From Clostridia bacterium (GTDB taxonomy: Bacteria > Bacillota > Clostridia > Lachnospirales > Anaerotignaceae), in NCBI GenBank assembly GCA_900757025.1, contig CAAEMG010000174.1:1-41606 (forward strand): a stretch of 41,606 nucleotides of DNA, given 5' to 3'. A model generated the notes under the pieces. It was not told where the DNA came from and did not search any database. It saw nothing but the letters and a program-made list of their open reading frames with translations. The translations under genes were made by a program, and so were the position numbers. This document shows positions 23,909-31,709 of this stretch, piece after piece. Position 1 is the first letter of the stretch; each line of letters opens with the position of its first letter.

Positions 23909-24772
23909 ATGAAAAAATTATTTAAACCGGTTATTATAGCTGCCGCAGCCGCAATGGCTCTTTCCGCAACGGCTTTTGCCGCAGACAATTTTGCATACAG
24001 TCTTAACATAGACGGAAAAGCAACCGACACAGACGTTTTGGTTCTCGTTCCTTTAAGAGAAACTGCCGAAAACCTTGGCTTTAAGGTTTTATGGAATAAT
24101 GACGGAACAATACTTGTTGATGACGGCGTTATGCACTCTTATATTACCATAGGAAAAAACGATTATATAGTTTCAACAAGTGTTGATGACATGGTTGGCA
24201 CAAGCGCACCTTTTTCTCTTTCAAGCGCACCTATAATTTCGGGCGGAAAAACATATGTGCCTGTTGAATTTTTCAGACCTCTTATGGGCAACAGCGATGA
24301 TATTATAAAAACAGACGGCTCTGTTATATCAATAAGCAAGAATGTTGTTTCTATACCGGAAAAGGAAAATGAAGGAGAAAACGCACAGCTTCCAAACCCT
24401 TTTACAGAGCATGAAACTCTTGAAGAGCTTGAAAAAACAGTCGCTTTTGATGTAACACTTCCTTCGTTTGAAAATAGTTATAAGGCAACAGATTTTATAG
24501 ATATAAACAGAGAAACTGCCGATATACGTTTTTCTGACGGTAAAAACGAAATAACTTTCCGCAAAGCAAAAGGTACAGAGGATGTAAGCGGAGATTGCAA
24601 CACATATTCATCAAATAAAACAATTAAAATTAAAAATACAGATGTAAAGTTAAGAGGAAACAACGGCGTAAACACAGCAACATGGCAGAAAGACGGATTT
24701 ACTTATTCTTTAAGCTTTGAAACAGCCGTATCGGAAGCAGACTTTACAAAGTGCATAGAAAACATTCTTTAA
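23909..24772 (+). CDS. Secreted protein with copper-amine-oxidase-like N-terminal domain
   Basis: The 287-residue exported protein has a signal peptide ending TAFAADN (about residue 24). A domain of the copper amine oxidase N-terminal-like family follows (about 28-145): LVPLRETAENLGFKVLWNNDGTILV and GKTYVPVEFFRPLMG are its hallmarks. These domains are common on clostridial surface proteins and probably bind cell-wall material. The C-terminal part (about 165-287) is not recognised. The start at 23909 follows AAAGGA; an in-frame TTG nine bases earlier is less likely. A cre-like box upstream suggests carbon control. There is no catalytic amine oxidase domain, so it is not an amine oxidase. Confidence 0.75.
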   Translation: MKKLFKPVIIAAAAAMALSATAFAADNFAYSLNIDGKATDTDVLVLVPLRETAENLGFKVLWNNDGTILVDDGVMHSYITIGKNDYIVSTSVDDMVGTSAPFSLSSAPIISGGKTYVPVEFFRPLMGNSDDIIKTDGSVISISKNVVSIPEKENEGENAQLPNPFTEHETLEELEKTVAFDVTLPSFENSYKATDFIDINRETADIRFSDGKNEITFRKAKGTEDVSGDCNTYSSNKTIKIKNTDVKLRGNNGVNTATWQKDGFTYSLSFETAVSEADFTKCIENIL

Positions 24773-24789
24773 AATAATGATTATATTTA

Positions 24790-24814
24790 AAAAGCCCCGA
24801 AAAATCGGGGCTTT
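24790..24814. terminator. Bidirectional terminator
   Basis: AAAGCCCCGA-aaaa-TCGGGGCTTT is perfect, with A-run before and T after; it separates the convergent secreted-protein gene and the VOR operon. Confidence 0.9.
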
Positions 24815-24825
24815 AATATTAGTAT

Positions 24826-25350
24826 TTATTTTTTGAAATTATATCCTGCTTCAAGAGCTTTTATATTTGCTTCTACAAGGGCAGGCTTCATTTTTTGTGC
24901 AATAACCTCTTTTGCATCGTCAAGAGTTATTATATGAAGTGTTTTTATAACTGCTCCCAAGGCAACCATGTTTGCACTTTTTGCTGTTGCAACCTCTGTT
25001 GCTATTTCCGTAAAAGGAATTTCGAGAATATTTATGTCATCTCTGTCGGCTTTTGTTGTAATCATAGAGCTGTTGATAATAAGTGTTCCGCCTTTTTTAA
25101 CTTTATGTTCATAGTCTAAAAGACTTTTTTCATCCATAACAAGTATTGTGTCGGCTTCTGAAATTATCATTGAGCCCATTTCTTCGGAAATAACAACCTG
25201 ACAGCTTGCTCTGCCGCCTCTTTTTTCCTGTCCGTAGGCAGGGGAAAGTGTTACATTATAGCCTTTTTTTGCAGCGGCGGCACATGCCATTTTTCCCATA
25301 AGTATTGTGCCCTGTCCGCCTATACCTGAAAATATAAGTTCGCTTTTCAT
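24826..25350 (-). CDS. 2-oxoacid:ferredoxin oxidoreductase, gamma subunit
   Basis: The 174-residue gamma subunit of the four-subunit oxidoreductase opens ELIFSGIGGQGTILMGKMACAAA and continues SPAYGQEKRGGRASCQVVIS, the family signature also seen in IorB of this window. It helps build the CoA/TPP active site and has no cluster. It is the last gene of the vor-type operon, two bases after the preceding stop, and ends before a shared bidirectional terminator. Confidence 0.93.
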   Translation of the reverse strand: MKSELIFSGIGGQGTILMGKMACAAAAKKGYNVTLSPAYGQEKRGGRASCQVVISEEMGSMIISEADTILVMDEKSLLDYEHKVKKGGTLIINSSMITTKADRDDINILEIPFTEIATEVATAKSANMVALGAVIKTLHIITLDDAKEVIAQKMKPALVEANIKALEAGYNFKK

Positions 25351-25352
25351 AT

Positions 25353-26102
25353 TTATTTTCCCTCCTGTCCGCAGTCTTTAAATACGCCTAAAGGATACTG
25401 TTTTGTTACAACATCGTCTATCCATTTAATAGCATTAACAGGTTTCATTTTCCAGCCTGTAGGGCATGGAGAGAGAATTTCAACAAAGCTTAAGCCTTTG
25501 CCCTCCATCTGATATTTAAAGGCTTTTTTGATAGCGGCTTTTGTTTTGCGGATATTTGCAGGGGAATTTACAGTAACTCTTTCGCTGTAGTAGCAGCCCT
25601 CAAGACCGGCAATAATTTCAGCCATGTTTACAGGATGACCGGTATTTTCTTCTTTTCTGCCGTAAGGTGTTGTTGTTGTAACCTGGTCCATAAGAGTTGT
25701 TGGGGCCATCTGTCCGCCTGTCATGCCGTAGATAGAGTTATTTACAAATACAACTGTAAATTTTTCGCCTCTTATGCCTGCGTGCATAATTTCCGCCATG
25801 CCTTCGGAAACCATGTCGCCGTCGCCCTGATATACTATAACAAGGTCATCGGGACAAGATCTTTTTACGCCTGTTCCCATTGCGGGAGCTCTTCCGTGAA
25901 GGGCGCAAATGCTGTCTACTTTATAATATTTATCGGCATAAACGGAACAGCCTATTGGCCATATAATAACGGTTTTTTCCGTAAGGCTTTCTTCTTCTAT
26001 AATTTCGCCTATAAGTCTGTTTATAATTCCATGACCGCAGCCGCCGCAGTATTTCATATATTCGTCTGTAAAGACTTCAGGTCTTTTATATACTATACTC
26101 AT
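25353..26102 (-). CDS. 2-oxoacid:ferredoxin oxidoreductase, TPP-binding beta subunit
   Basis: The 249-residue subunit carries the thiamine pyrophosphate site: CGGCGHG near residue 19, then YQGDGDMVSEGMAEI and NNSIYGMTGGQMAPTT, the GDG...NN motif binding Mg-TPP. It catalyses decarboxylation of the 2-oxo acid and forms the hydroxyalkyl-TPP intermediate. GGAGGTGA is seven bases before the ATG. It lies between the alpha and gamma genes with short gaps, so one transcript is likely. The substrate (branched-chain versus 2-oxoglutarate) is not decided by this subunit alone. Confidence 0.93.
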   Translation of the reverse strand: MSIVYKRPEVFTDEYMKYCGGCGHGIINRLIGEIIEEESLTEKTVIIWPIGCSVYADKYYKVDSICALHGRAPAMGTGVKRSCPDDLVIVYQGDGDMVSEGMAEIMHAGIRGEKFTVVFVNNSIYGMTGGQMAPTTLMDQVTTTTPYGRKEENTGHPVNMAEIIAGLEGCYYSERVTVNSPANIRKTKAAIKKAFKYQMEGKGLSFVEILSPCPTGWKMKPVNAIKWIDDVVTKQYPLGVFKDCGQEGK

Positions 26103-26119
26103 TTTCAGTCACCTCCGAA

Positions 26120-27172
26120 TTATTTGTAAAGCTCGCAAAGTTTGTTGTAAAGTTCTGCCGGTGTAGGTGTTATGCCGCCCAGTCTGCCATAAAATTCAAC
26201 TTTCTTTTTGTCGTTTACGGCAATTTTAACGTCATCTACCATCTGTCCTGCGTTAAGTTCTGTTACGAAAAACTTTGTGTCTTTTCCTTCAAATTTTTCA
26301 AATGCTTTTTCGGGGAAAGGCCATAATGTTATCGGTCTTATAAGGCCAACTTTCATGCCGTTTTCTCTTGCTGTTTTAACTGTGTCGATACATACTCTGG
26401 CAAGAGAACCGAAGGCAACCATAATAATGTCGGCGTCTTCTGTCATCATTTCTTCCCATCTCTGCTCGTTTTCCTTTATAAGGGAATATTTTGCCTGAAG
26501 GTCAAGGTTAAAGCGTTCCCACTGTTCCGGACCGTCACCGCAGGTTGTTATATCATTATGATGTCCTCTGCCGTTTATTCCGTCGCAAGCCCAGTCAAAT
26601 CTTGTTGTAGGGTTTATTTTTTCGGGAAGTTCTACGTTTTCCATCATTTTTGCTATTGTTCCGTCACTGGCAACAACAACGGGGTTTCTGTATTTTTCGG
26701 CAAGGTCAAAGGCAAGAGGAGCAAAGTCGGCATATTCCTGTACAGAATAAGGAGCAAGCACTATTGTGCTGTAGTCGCCGTGTCCGCCGCCTTTTGTAAG
26801 CTGGTTATAGTCGCCCTGTGAGCCGAGAATTTCACCGTCGGCAGGACCGGGACGCATACAGTCTACTATAACGCCGGGAAGAGAAGCAGCCGACATATAG
26901 CTCATTGCTTCACAGCCGAGAGAAAAGCCGGGGCCGGATGTGGCTGTCATTCCTCTTTTGCCTGCTGCGGCAACACCTGCAACCATGTTAAAAGCTGAAA
27001 CTTCTGTTTCTGCCTGAACAAATGTAAGTCCTTCTGAAGGAGCTTTTTTTGCATAATATTCGGGAACCTCACTTGAAGGTGTAATTGGATAACCAAAGAA
27101 ATATTTACAGCCGGAACGGATAGCAGCTTCCGCAAAGGCTTCATTTCCCTGCATAAATACTTTTTCGCCCAT
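26120..27172 (-). CDS. vorB: 2-oxoacid (2-ketoisovalerate type):ferredoxin oxidoreductase, alpha subunit
   Basis: The 350-residue alpha subunit has GYPITPSSEVPEYYA (about 28-42), the conserved loop that holds substrate and TPP pyrimidine, and the segment TSGPGFSLGCEAMSYM. Length and the four-gene order ferredoxin-alpha-beta-gamma match VOR (3-methyl-2-oxobutanoate) enzymes; 2-oxoglutarate oxidoreductase is the chief alternative. VOR oxidises transaminated valine, leucine and isoleucine to acyl-CoA in the cytosol and reduces ferredoxin. The position beside an amino-acid dehydrogenase and IclR regulators supports an amino-acid role. GGAGG precedes the ATG. Confidence 0.88.
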   Translation of the reverse strand: MGEKVFMQGNEAFAEAAIRSGCKYFFGYPITPSSEVPEYYAKKAPSEGLTFVQAETEVSAFNMVAGVAAAGKRGMTATSGPGFSLGCEAMSYMSAASLPGVIVDCMRPGPADGEILGSQGDYNQLTKGGGHGDYSTIVLAPYSVQEYADFAPLAFDLAEKYRNPVVVASDGTIAKMMENVELPEKINPTTRFDWACDGINGRGHHNDITTCGDGPEQWERFNLDLQAKYSLIKENEQRWEEMMTEDADIIMVAFGSLARVCIDTVKTARENGMKVGLIRPITLWPFPEKAFEKFEGKDTKFFVTELNAGQMVDDVKIAVNDKKKVEFYGRLGGITPTPAELYNKLCELYK

Positions 27173-27184
27173 TATAATTCCTCC

Positions 27185-27397
27185 TTAAATATCTTTTTCA
27201 ACAGTTATTGCGCCTTCGGGACATACCATTGCACATATTCCGCAGGCTATACAGTCGGTAAGGTCTTTTGCTTCAACGGCATAATAGCCCATTTTATTAA
27301 GAGATTCGCTTTTTCCAAGAATTGTTTTTTTGGGACAGAAGGTAAGGCAGTATTCGCACTCCTTGCACATCTGTTTGTTTACTGTTACTCGGTTCAT
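27185..27397 (-). CDS. 2-oxoacid:ferredoxin oxidoreductase, ferredoxin-like delta subunit
   Basis: The 70-residue subunit holds two [4Fe-4S] clusters: C11/C14/C17/C21 (CKECEYCLTFC) and C49/C52/C55/C59 (CIACGICAMVC). It passes electrons from the TPP centre to free ferredoxin. It is first in the operon; its ribosome site AAAGGAG overlaps the end of an operator-like TTCTA/TAGAA array (27415-27439), so the whole operon is probably controlled there. Confidence 0.93.
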   Translation of the reverse strand: MNRVTVNKQMCKECEYCLTFCPKKTILGKSESLNKMGYYAVEAKDLTDCIACGICAMVCPEGAITVEKDI

Positions 27398-27414
27398 AGA
27401 AATGCTCCTTTCTG

Positions 27415-27439
27415 TTCTAAATAATAGAATAATATTCTA
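27415..27439 (-). promoter_or_regulatory. IclR-type operator upstream of the VOR operon
   Basis: TTCTA (27415), TAGAA (27425) and TTCTA (27435) alternate with exact ten-base periodicity, so the core TTCTAAATAATAGAA is followed by one more inverted half. Identical core at 28009-28023. It lies just before the ribosome site of the first VOR gene; I could not fix a clear promoter there. Confidence 0.7.
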
Positions 27440-27449
27440 ATAAAACTTG

Positions 27450-27480
27450 TTTAAATAAAAGCATCAAAATAATTTGATGC
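27450..27480 (-). terminator. Terminator of the YgjV-like gene
   Basis: GCATCAAA-ataa-TTTGATGC is perfect, and on the minus strand it is followed by TTTTATTT. It isolates the VOR operon from the gene upstream. Confidence 0.75.
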
Positions 27481-27487
27481 GTAATAT

Positions 27488-28000
27488 TTAATGGGAAGCC
27501 TGCTTTTTTGCCTTTATCATGGAAATTATGCATATTATTGCTGTTGTAAAGCCGAAAATGGCAGATGCAAAATCATATACAGCAATGTCATGTATCATCC
27601 ATAAAGTGATGTTTAAAAGCAATGCGGCTTTTATGGCAAAAAGCTGTTTGGCATAATAGGTGCATACAGTTAAAATAATTGTTGCGGATATAGGCAGAAG
27701 ACCTATAAAGCCACGGTTATTTACATAAAGCCCTACGAAAAGCACCGCAAGAGAGGTTATAACCATACATTTCTTATTAAATTTTTCTTTAACAAGAAGA
27801 AAGTTTCTTACGGAGCATATAAGCAAAGTGGATATGCCCGAAAACGAACCTAAAAATGCGTCCGCAACGGCAAGCACAATGTTTTCGATTATTTGTATGC
27901 CATAAACCTTTTTTGGAGAATTGGCACAGCAGCTTACAGCTAAAAGTATGTTTGCCACAAGGGCAAGTATGTTGCCTATAATTATATTTTTCATAAGCAT
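27488..28000 (-). CDS. YgjV-family inner membrane protein
   Basis: This 170-residue protein is almost wholly hydrophobic, with five or six predicted helices (IIIGNILALVANILLAVSCC through FGFTTAIICIISMI). The short Lys/Asn-rich loops and the phrase LLICSVRNFLLVKEKF fit the uncharacterised YgjV family. The function is unknown. The start is uncertain: ATGs at 28000 and 27994 both lack a strong ribosome site. It has its own promoter and an operator identical to that of the VOR operon, so it probably belongs to the same regulon and may handle a related metabolite. Confidence 0.7.
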   Translation of the reverse strand: MLMKNIIIGNILALVANILLAVSCCANSPKKVYGIQIIENIVLAVADAFLGSFSGISTLLICSVRNFLLVKEKFNKKCMVITSLAVLFVGLYVNNRGFIGLLPISATIILTVCTYYAKQLFAIKAALLLNITLWMIHDIAVYDFASAIFGFTTAIICIISMIKAKKQASH

Positions 28001-28008
28001 ATACCATA

Positions 28009-28080
28009 TTCTAAATAATAGAACATATTTCTAAATTCTCTTTATGGTTTAATTATAGGAATTTTATGTATAAAAGTCAA
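28009..28080 (-). promoter_or_regulatory. Promoter and operator of the YgjV-like gene
   Basis: On the minus strand TTGACT (28075-28080), 17 bases, TATAAT (28052-28057). Downstream of the predicted start are TTCTA (28029), TAGAA (28019) and TTCTA (28009) half-sites with ten-base spacing; the core TTCTAAATAATAGAA is identical to the one before the VOR operon. Confidence 0.75.
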
Positions 28081-28112
28081 TAAAATTAATTTTAAAAAGT
28101 GTAAAAAGTTTC

Positions 28113-28166
28113 TTTACTTACATACAAAAATTCTGTATAATAATTTATATATTCTATTATTCAGAA
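28113..28166 (+). promoter_or_regulatory. Promoter and operator of the first IclR gene
   Basis: TTTACT (28113-28118), 17 bases, TATAAT (28136-28141), then TTCTATTATTCAGAA (28152-28166) over the predicted start. The operator is a variant of the TTCTA/TAGAA element, which suggests autoregulation. Confidence 0.7.
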
Positions 28167-28184
28167 TGAAAGAGACGGTGTTTT

Positions 28185-28979
28185 ATGGAAAATACAGATT
28201 ATAAACCTAAATATCCGGTGCAAACGCTCGGAAAAGCCTTAGATATATTAAATTATATAAAAGAACATCCTTCGGCAGAGGGCGTTACCATTTCTGAAAT
28301 AAGCCGAGAACTGGGAATAGTTAAAAGCGGCGTACACCGTATGCTGGACACTCTTATAGCATATAAATTTGTGGAAAAAAGCAGTGATTCTTCAACATCA
28401 TACCGTCTTGGCTGGGGGCTTTATCAGGCAGGAAACGCTGTGCCGAAGCAGCATATTTTAAGCGGCTCAAGCTATATTATGGTTATGGAAAGGCTGTGCC
28501 GAAGCTTTTCCGAAACAATTAACATTGGCCTTATAAACAGCGGAGAAACAATAATAATTCACCAGATAGAGCCGGACAGAATGCTCAGAACCAATACAAA
28601 GGTTGGGGAAAGAGAACCTTTATACTGCACGGCAATAGGCAAAACTTTTTTAAGCCAAATGAGCGAAAAGGAGCTTGAAGCATATTTTGACAAGGTTTCC
28701 ATTGAAAAGAAAACGGATAAAACTATAACGGAATATTCGAAAATGGCTGAGGAGCTGAAGGAAATTCGCAAAAACGGCTATGCCGTTGACAACGAGGAGT
28801 ATGTTGACGGAATGATATGCATAGCCATGCCCATAAAAAACTTTATGGGTAAAATAGTTTACGGAATTTCTGTAAGCGGGCCTTCGGGAAGAATGACCGA
28901 GGAAAAAAGAAAAGAAATAATACCAAATCTGGAAAAAGCCTGTGCAGAAATATCGGCATATCTTGGATATGAAAACTGA
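28185..28979 (+). CDS. IclR-family transcriptional regulator
   Basis: The 264-residue protein has an N-terminal winged HTH (about 8-75: QTLGKALDILNYI, EISRELGIVKSGVHRMLDTLI, then a wing ending YRLG) and a C-terminal GAF-like effector domain (about 90-260: FSETINIGLI, LYCTAIGKTFLS, GYAVDNEEYVDGMICIAMPI). IclR proteins bind small metabolites such as 2-oxo acids. The same palindromic element occurs at its own promoter, at the divergent YgjV-like gene and at the VOR operon, so it is the natural candidate to control all three, probably in response to a branched-chain oxo acid. It is paralogous to the IclR gene at 30577. Confidence 0.9.
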   Translation: MENTDYKPKYPVQTLGKALDILNYIKEHPSAEGVTISEISRELGIVKSGVHRMLDTLIAYKFVEKSSDSSTSYRLGWGLYQAGNAVPKQHILSGSSYIMVMERLCRSFSETINIGLINSGETIIIHQIEPDRMLRTNTKVGEREPLYCTAIGKTFLSQMSEKELEAYFDKVSIEKKTDKTITEYSKMAEELKEIRKNGYAVDNEEYVDGMICIAMPIKNFMGKIVYGISVSGPSGRMTEEKRKEIIPNLEKACAEISAYLGYEN

Positions 28980-28992
28980 ATAAAAAATTAAG

Positions 28993-29024
28993 CACTGTCA
29001 AAATAATTTGGCAGTGTTTTTTTA
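28993..29024 (+). terminator. Terminator of the first IclR gene
   Basis: CACTGTCAAA and TTTGGCAGTG pair (one G-U) around the loop ataa, followed by a T7 run. Confidence 0.85.
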
Positions 29025-29030
29025 CAAGAA

Positions 29031-29066
29031 AAACAAAAAATCCGCAGACATTTAAAGTCTGCGGAT
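29031..29066 (-). terminator. Terminator of the amino-acid dehydrogenase gene
   Basis: ATCCGCAGAC-7-GTCTGCGGAT is perfect; on the minus strand a T-rich run follows. Confidence 0.85.
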
Positions 29067-29078
29067 GAATTTTTAAAA

Positions 29079-30221
29079 TTAAATATCAAATGGATCGCTT
29101 GCTTCCGGTTCAAATACCTTCCAAGCTGCATCTCTCTGATACATAGGGTGTTCCTGGCAGTATTCGTAAATCTTTCTTGTGTTGCCACGGCAAACACCTT
29201 CAATATCGTTAAGAACTGCTTCTGCTGTATGCTCAAGATTGCCGAAAATAATGCTGTGGTAAAATCTTACGGCGCCAAGGTTTGCAATGAAGTCTGTAAC
29301 AAGTTCAATTCCCTTTGAATAGAAAATTGCGTCAGCTTCTTTTGTTGTAGCAATGTTTGCACCTTCAACAACAAGCTTAGCTTTAACATCGTTTGCATTG
29401 TCCTTGTTAATAACGTCTTCAAGAGCAGCAGGAATAAGAATATCGCAGTCTACGTCAAGCCATTCTGTATTAGGGCGTGTTTTCCAGCCTTCTTTAAGGT
29501 TTTCTCTGTCCATTTCACCAAATTTATTTTTGTGTGCAACAAGATGGTGAACGTCAAGACCGTCAGGACATTCGATAACGCCGAGAGCATCGCTTACGCC
29601 AACAACTTTGTAGCCCATGTCGTGAAGTTTAACGGCAGCACTTGCACCAACTGAGCCAAAGCCCTGAATAAATACACGGCCTGTTTCGCCTTTGTGCTTA
29701 AAGTTCCAAGCCTCGTCAGCTGCCCATGCAACACCGTAACCTGTTACGCAGTTGTTAAGTGTAAATTCGCCAACCTGCTGTTTCATCATGTCTGCATAAA
29801 CACGCATATTTTCAATGATGGATTTGTCTTTTCTCATTGTTTTTGTAAGAGGAATTTCTCTTCCGTGTTTTGCATAGATAGCAAGAGTTGTTGAATAAGG
29901 AACACCAAGGTCGCCTGCAAGAGAAATACCGGCATCAATATAAGGAAGCATAGCCAATATAAATCTTTCAAGAACTTCTTCTGCATCGGGAGCTTTGTAG
30001 TCATATTTTATGCCGGCTTTGCATCCGCCTGATGAAAGGTGTTTGCATGCTTCATGCTTCCAAGCCATAGTTGTTGCAAGACGAACAACTTCTTCTTTGG
30101 AAACATTTTTGTGCATACGGATACCGCCGTCAGCATAACCCTTAACTGTGTTAAATACACACATCCAACCCATTGCATCTGTTTTGCTGTCGTTCCATTC
30201 TACAAGTAAATATGGTTTCAT
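29079..30221 (-). CDS. Glu/Leu/Phe/Val dehydrogenase family protein
   Basis: The 380-residue NAD(P)-dependent dehydrogenase catalyses reversible oxidative deamination of an amino acid to its 2-oxo acid. The substrate domain reads AWKHEACKHLSSGGCKAGI with the catalytic Lys (K68) in GGCKAG, where typical enzymes have GGGKGG or GGAKGG, and SLAGDLGV with the catalytic Asp (D104). The Rossmann domain has FIQGFGSVGASAA. Length is between Leu-dehydrogenases and glutamate dehydrogenases, and the altered substrate loop makes specificity uncertain. It is monocistronic with GGAGG before the ATG. Neighbouring IclR genes and TGGAA(C/T) repeats upstream suggest it is regulated with the cluster at 31.7 kb. 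Confidence 0.87.
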   Translation of the reverse strand: MKPYLLVEWNDSKTDAMGWMCVFNTVKGYADGGIRMHKNVSKEEVVRLATTMAWKHEACKHLSSGGCKAGIKYDYKAPDAEEVLERFILAMLPYIDAGISLAGDLGVPYSTTLAIYAKHGREIPLTKTMRKDKSIIENMRVYADMMKQQVGEFTLNNCVTGYGVAWAADEAWNFKHKGETGRVFIQGFGSVGASAAVKLHDMGYKVVGVSDALGVIECPDGLDVHHLVAHKNKFGEMDRENLKEGWKTRPNTEWLDVDCDILIPAALEDVINKDNANDVKAKLVVEGANIATTKEADAIFYSKGIELVTDFIANLGAVRFYHSIIFGNLEHTAEAVLNDIEGVCRGNTRKIYEYCQEHPMYQRDAAWKVFEPEASDPFDI

Positions 30222-30449
30222 AAATATTGCCTCCTTTTATAAATAAATAAAAAAGTATAATTTTTTTAATAAACAAAAGGAACGCTGTGCCGATATACGG
30301 CATGAAAAATGGAATTTTATAATATTAAGCGACTCTTTTTAATATGGAATAAATTTGGGAACGAAAAGATGTCACTTGTTTATGACAACAGTATAACAAA
30401 GATAAAAGTTTTTTGTAATGGAAAAACATAAAATTAAAATAAAAACAGA
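30222..30449. other. Upstream region of the dehydrogenase with TGGAA(C/T) motifs
   Basis: No gene is seen. It contains GGAACG at 30279-30284 and 30358-30363 and TGGAAT at 30310-30315 and 30345-30350, all on the plus strand. They resemble the ATGGAACG repeats before the operon at 31710, on the other side of the second IclR gene. I found no convincing promoter for the dehydrogenase. Confidence 0.4.
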
Positions 30450-30476
30450 AAACCGTTCCAAAAATCGGAACGGTTT
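30450..30476 (-). terminator. Terminator of the second IclR gene
   Basis: AAACCGTTCC-7-GGAACGGTTT is a perfect ten-base stem; on the minus strand TTTTCTGTTTTT follows. Confidence 0.8.
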
Positions 30477-30576
30477 CGAGAGCTGTTTTAAAATAAAACA
30501 GAACAAATATTAATGATTTTTTTATTTATAATGAAGAAATATTATATAAATCTAAAAGAAAGCCGAAAATTACAGC

Positions 30577-31425
30577 TTATTCCTCGGTATATCCCATATG
30601 CTGTGAAAGCTTTCGACAGGCTTCCTTTAAATCTGCTTTTAGATTGCCGTTTGCTTCAAGCTTTGACAAAATTCTGTGTGTAGGGCCACTACAGCTTAAT
30701 GTTGCAACAATTTTATTTTGGAAATTTTTTATAGGCATTGAAATACAGGTAAGCCCATCACAGTGTTCTTCTCTGTCCATTGCGTAGCCGCACTGACGTA
30801 TATCGTATAATTCGTTAAGCATTTTACCGGGGGTTATTATTGTGTTGGGTGTAAATGTTTCTATTTTGTTTTCCCTATAATAATCATAAATTTTCTTTTC
30901 GGGCATTTGGCTTAAATAGAGCTTTCCTTTGGCTGTGCAGTAAAGAGGCTGTCTGTCGCCTATGGTGTTTGTGGCTTTAAGCACAATGTTTGGCTCTGAA
31001 TTATAAATAACTATTGCTTCATTATCTTCTATAATGCTCATATTTATGCTTTCGATATATTTGTCACAAAGCTCATTCATAAGCGGAATACATTCTCCTG
31101 GGGAGAGATTTCTTTTTAACGGAACGGTATTTCCGATATAGTAAAGTTCCCAGCTTAATTTATATTTGTTTCCGCTTAAAGTTTTTTCCACATAATTATA
31201 TTCGTAAAGCGTATTCAAAATTCTGTGAACAGAGCTTTTTTTCATATTAAGCTTTTGACAGATTTCGCTCAGTGATATTCCGTCTTCGCTGGAATGTTCC
31301 TTGAAATAATTGATTATATCAAGGGCTTTTTCAAGTGTAAGAACGGGATATTTTGCTTTTCTTGTGCTTTCTTCGGCTTCTTGTTCCGATAATTGGACCA
31401 TAGTTTCATCTTTTTCTTCGTTCAT
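30577..31425 (-). CDS. IclR-family transcriptional regulator, paralogue
   Basis: The 282-residue regulator has a Glu-rich N-terminal extension (about 1-25), a winged HTH (about 28-95: VLTLEKALDIINYFKEH, SLSEICQKLNMKKSSVHRILNTL) and a GAF-like effector domain (to the end, with PLYCTAKGKLYLSQMP and GYAMDREEHCDGLTCISMPI). It is clearly related to the IclR at 28185 along its whole length, which suggests duplication with new specificity. It sits between the dehydrogenase and the hydrolase/symporter operon, both preceded by TGGAA(C/T) motifs, so it probably controls those. AGGAGG is properly placed before the ATG. Confidence 0.88.
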   Translation of the reverse strand: MNEEKDETMVQLSEQEAEESTRKAKYPVLTLEKALDIINYFKEHSSEDGISLSEICQKLNMKKSSVHRILNTLYEYNYVEKTLSGNKYKLSWELYYIGNTVPLKRNLSPGECIPLMNELCDKYIESINMSIIEDNEAIVIYNSEPNIVLKATNTIGDRQPLYCTAKGKLYLSQMPEKKIYDYYRENKIETFTPNTIITPGKMLNELYDIRQCGYAMDREEHCDGLTCISMPIKNFQNKIVATLSCSGPTHRILSKLEANGNLKADLKEACRKLSQHMGYTEE

Positions 31426-31589
31426 ATGCGAATACGCCTCCTTTTTGAGTTTGTTAAGAATTTAAATATATTGCACAATAATTATAGTATGCACGCTAAA
31501 TAAATGCAACTATTTTTAAGTTTGAAAAAGGAATTGTTCCGAATAGCGAAACAAAAACACTAAAAAGTGGAATAAAATTGATAATTTTA

Positions 31590-31663
31590 TTGAACTTTTG
31601 AAAGGGAAGAACTATAGTGAATGCATGGAACGAAAATGGAACGCAGTTTTGAAAAATGGAACG
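31590..31663 (+). promoter_or_regulatory. Promoter with three ATGGAACG repeats, hydrolase/symporter operon
   Basis: TTGAAC (31590-31595), 17 bases, TATAGT (31613-31618). Downstream of the -10 box ATGGAACG occurs at 31625, 31636 and 31656, spaced 11 and 20 bases, that is, on about one face of the helix. Upstream lies GGAATTGTTCC (31530-31540). The arrangement fits a repressor blocking the start; the second IclR is the likely ligand-responsive factor. Confidence 0.65.
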
Positions 31664-31709
31664 CAATTATCTTTAATTAAAAAAATAAGTTTTAACAGGA
31701 GGAATTATT

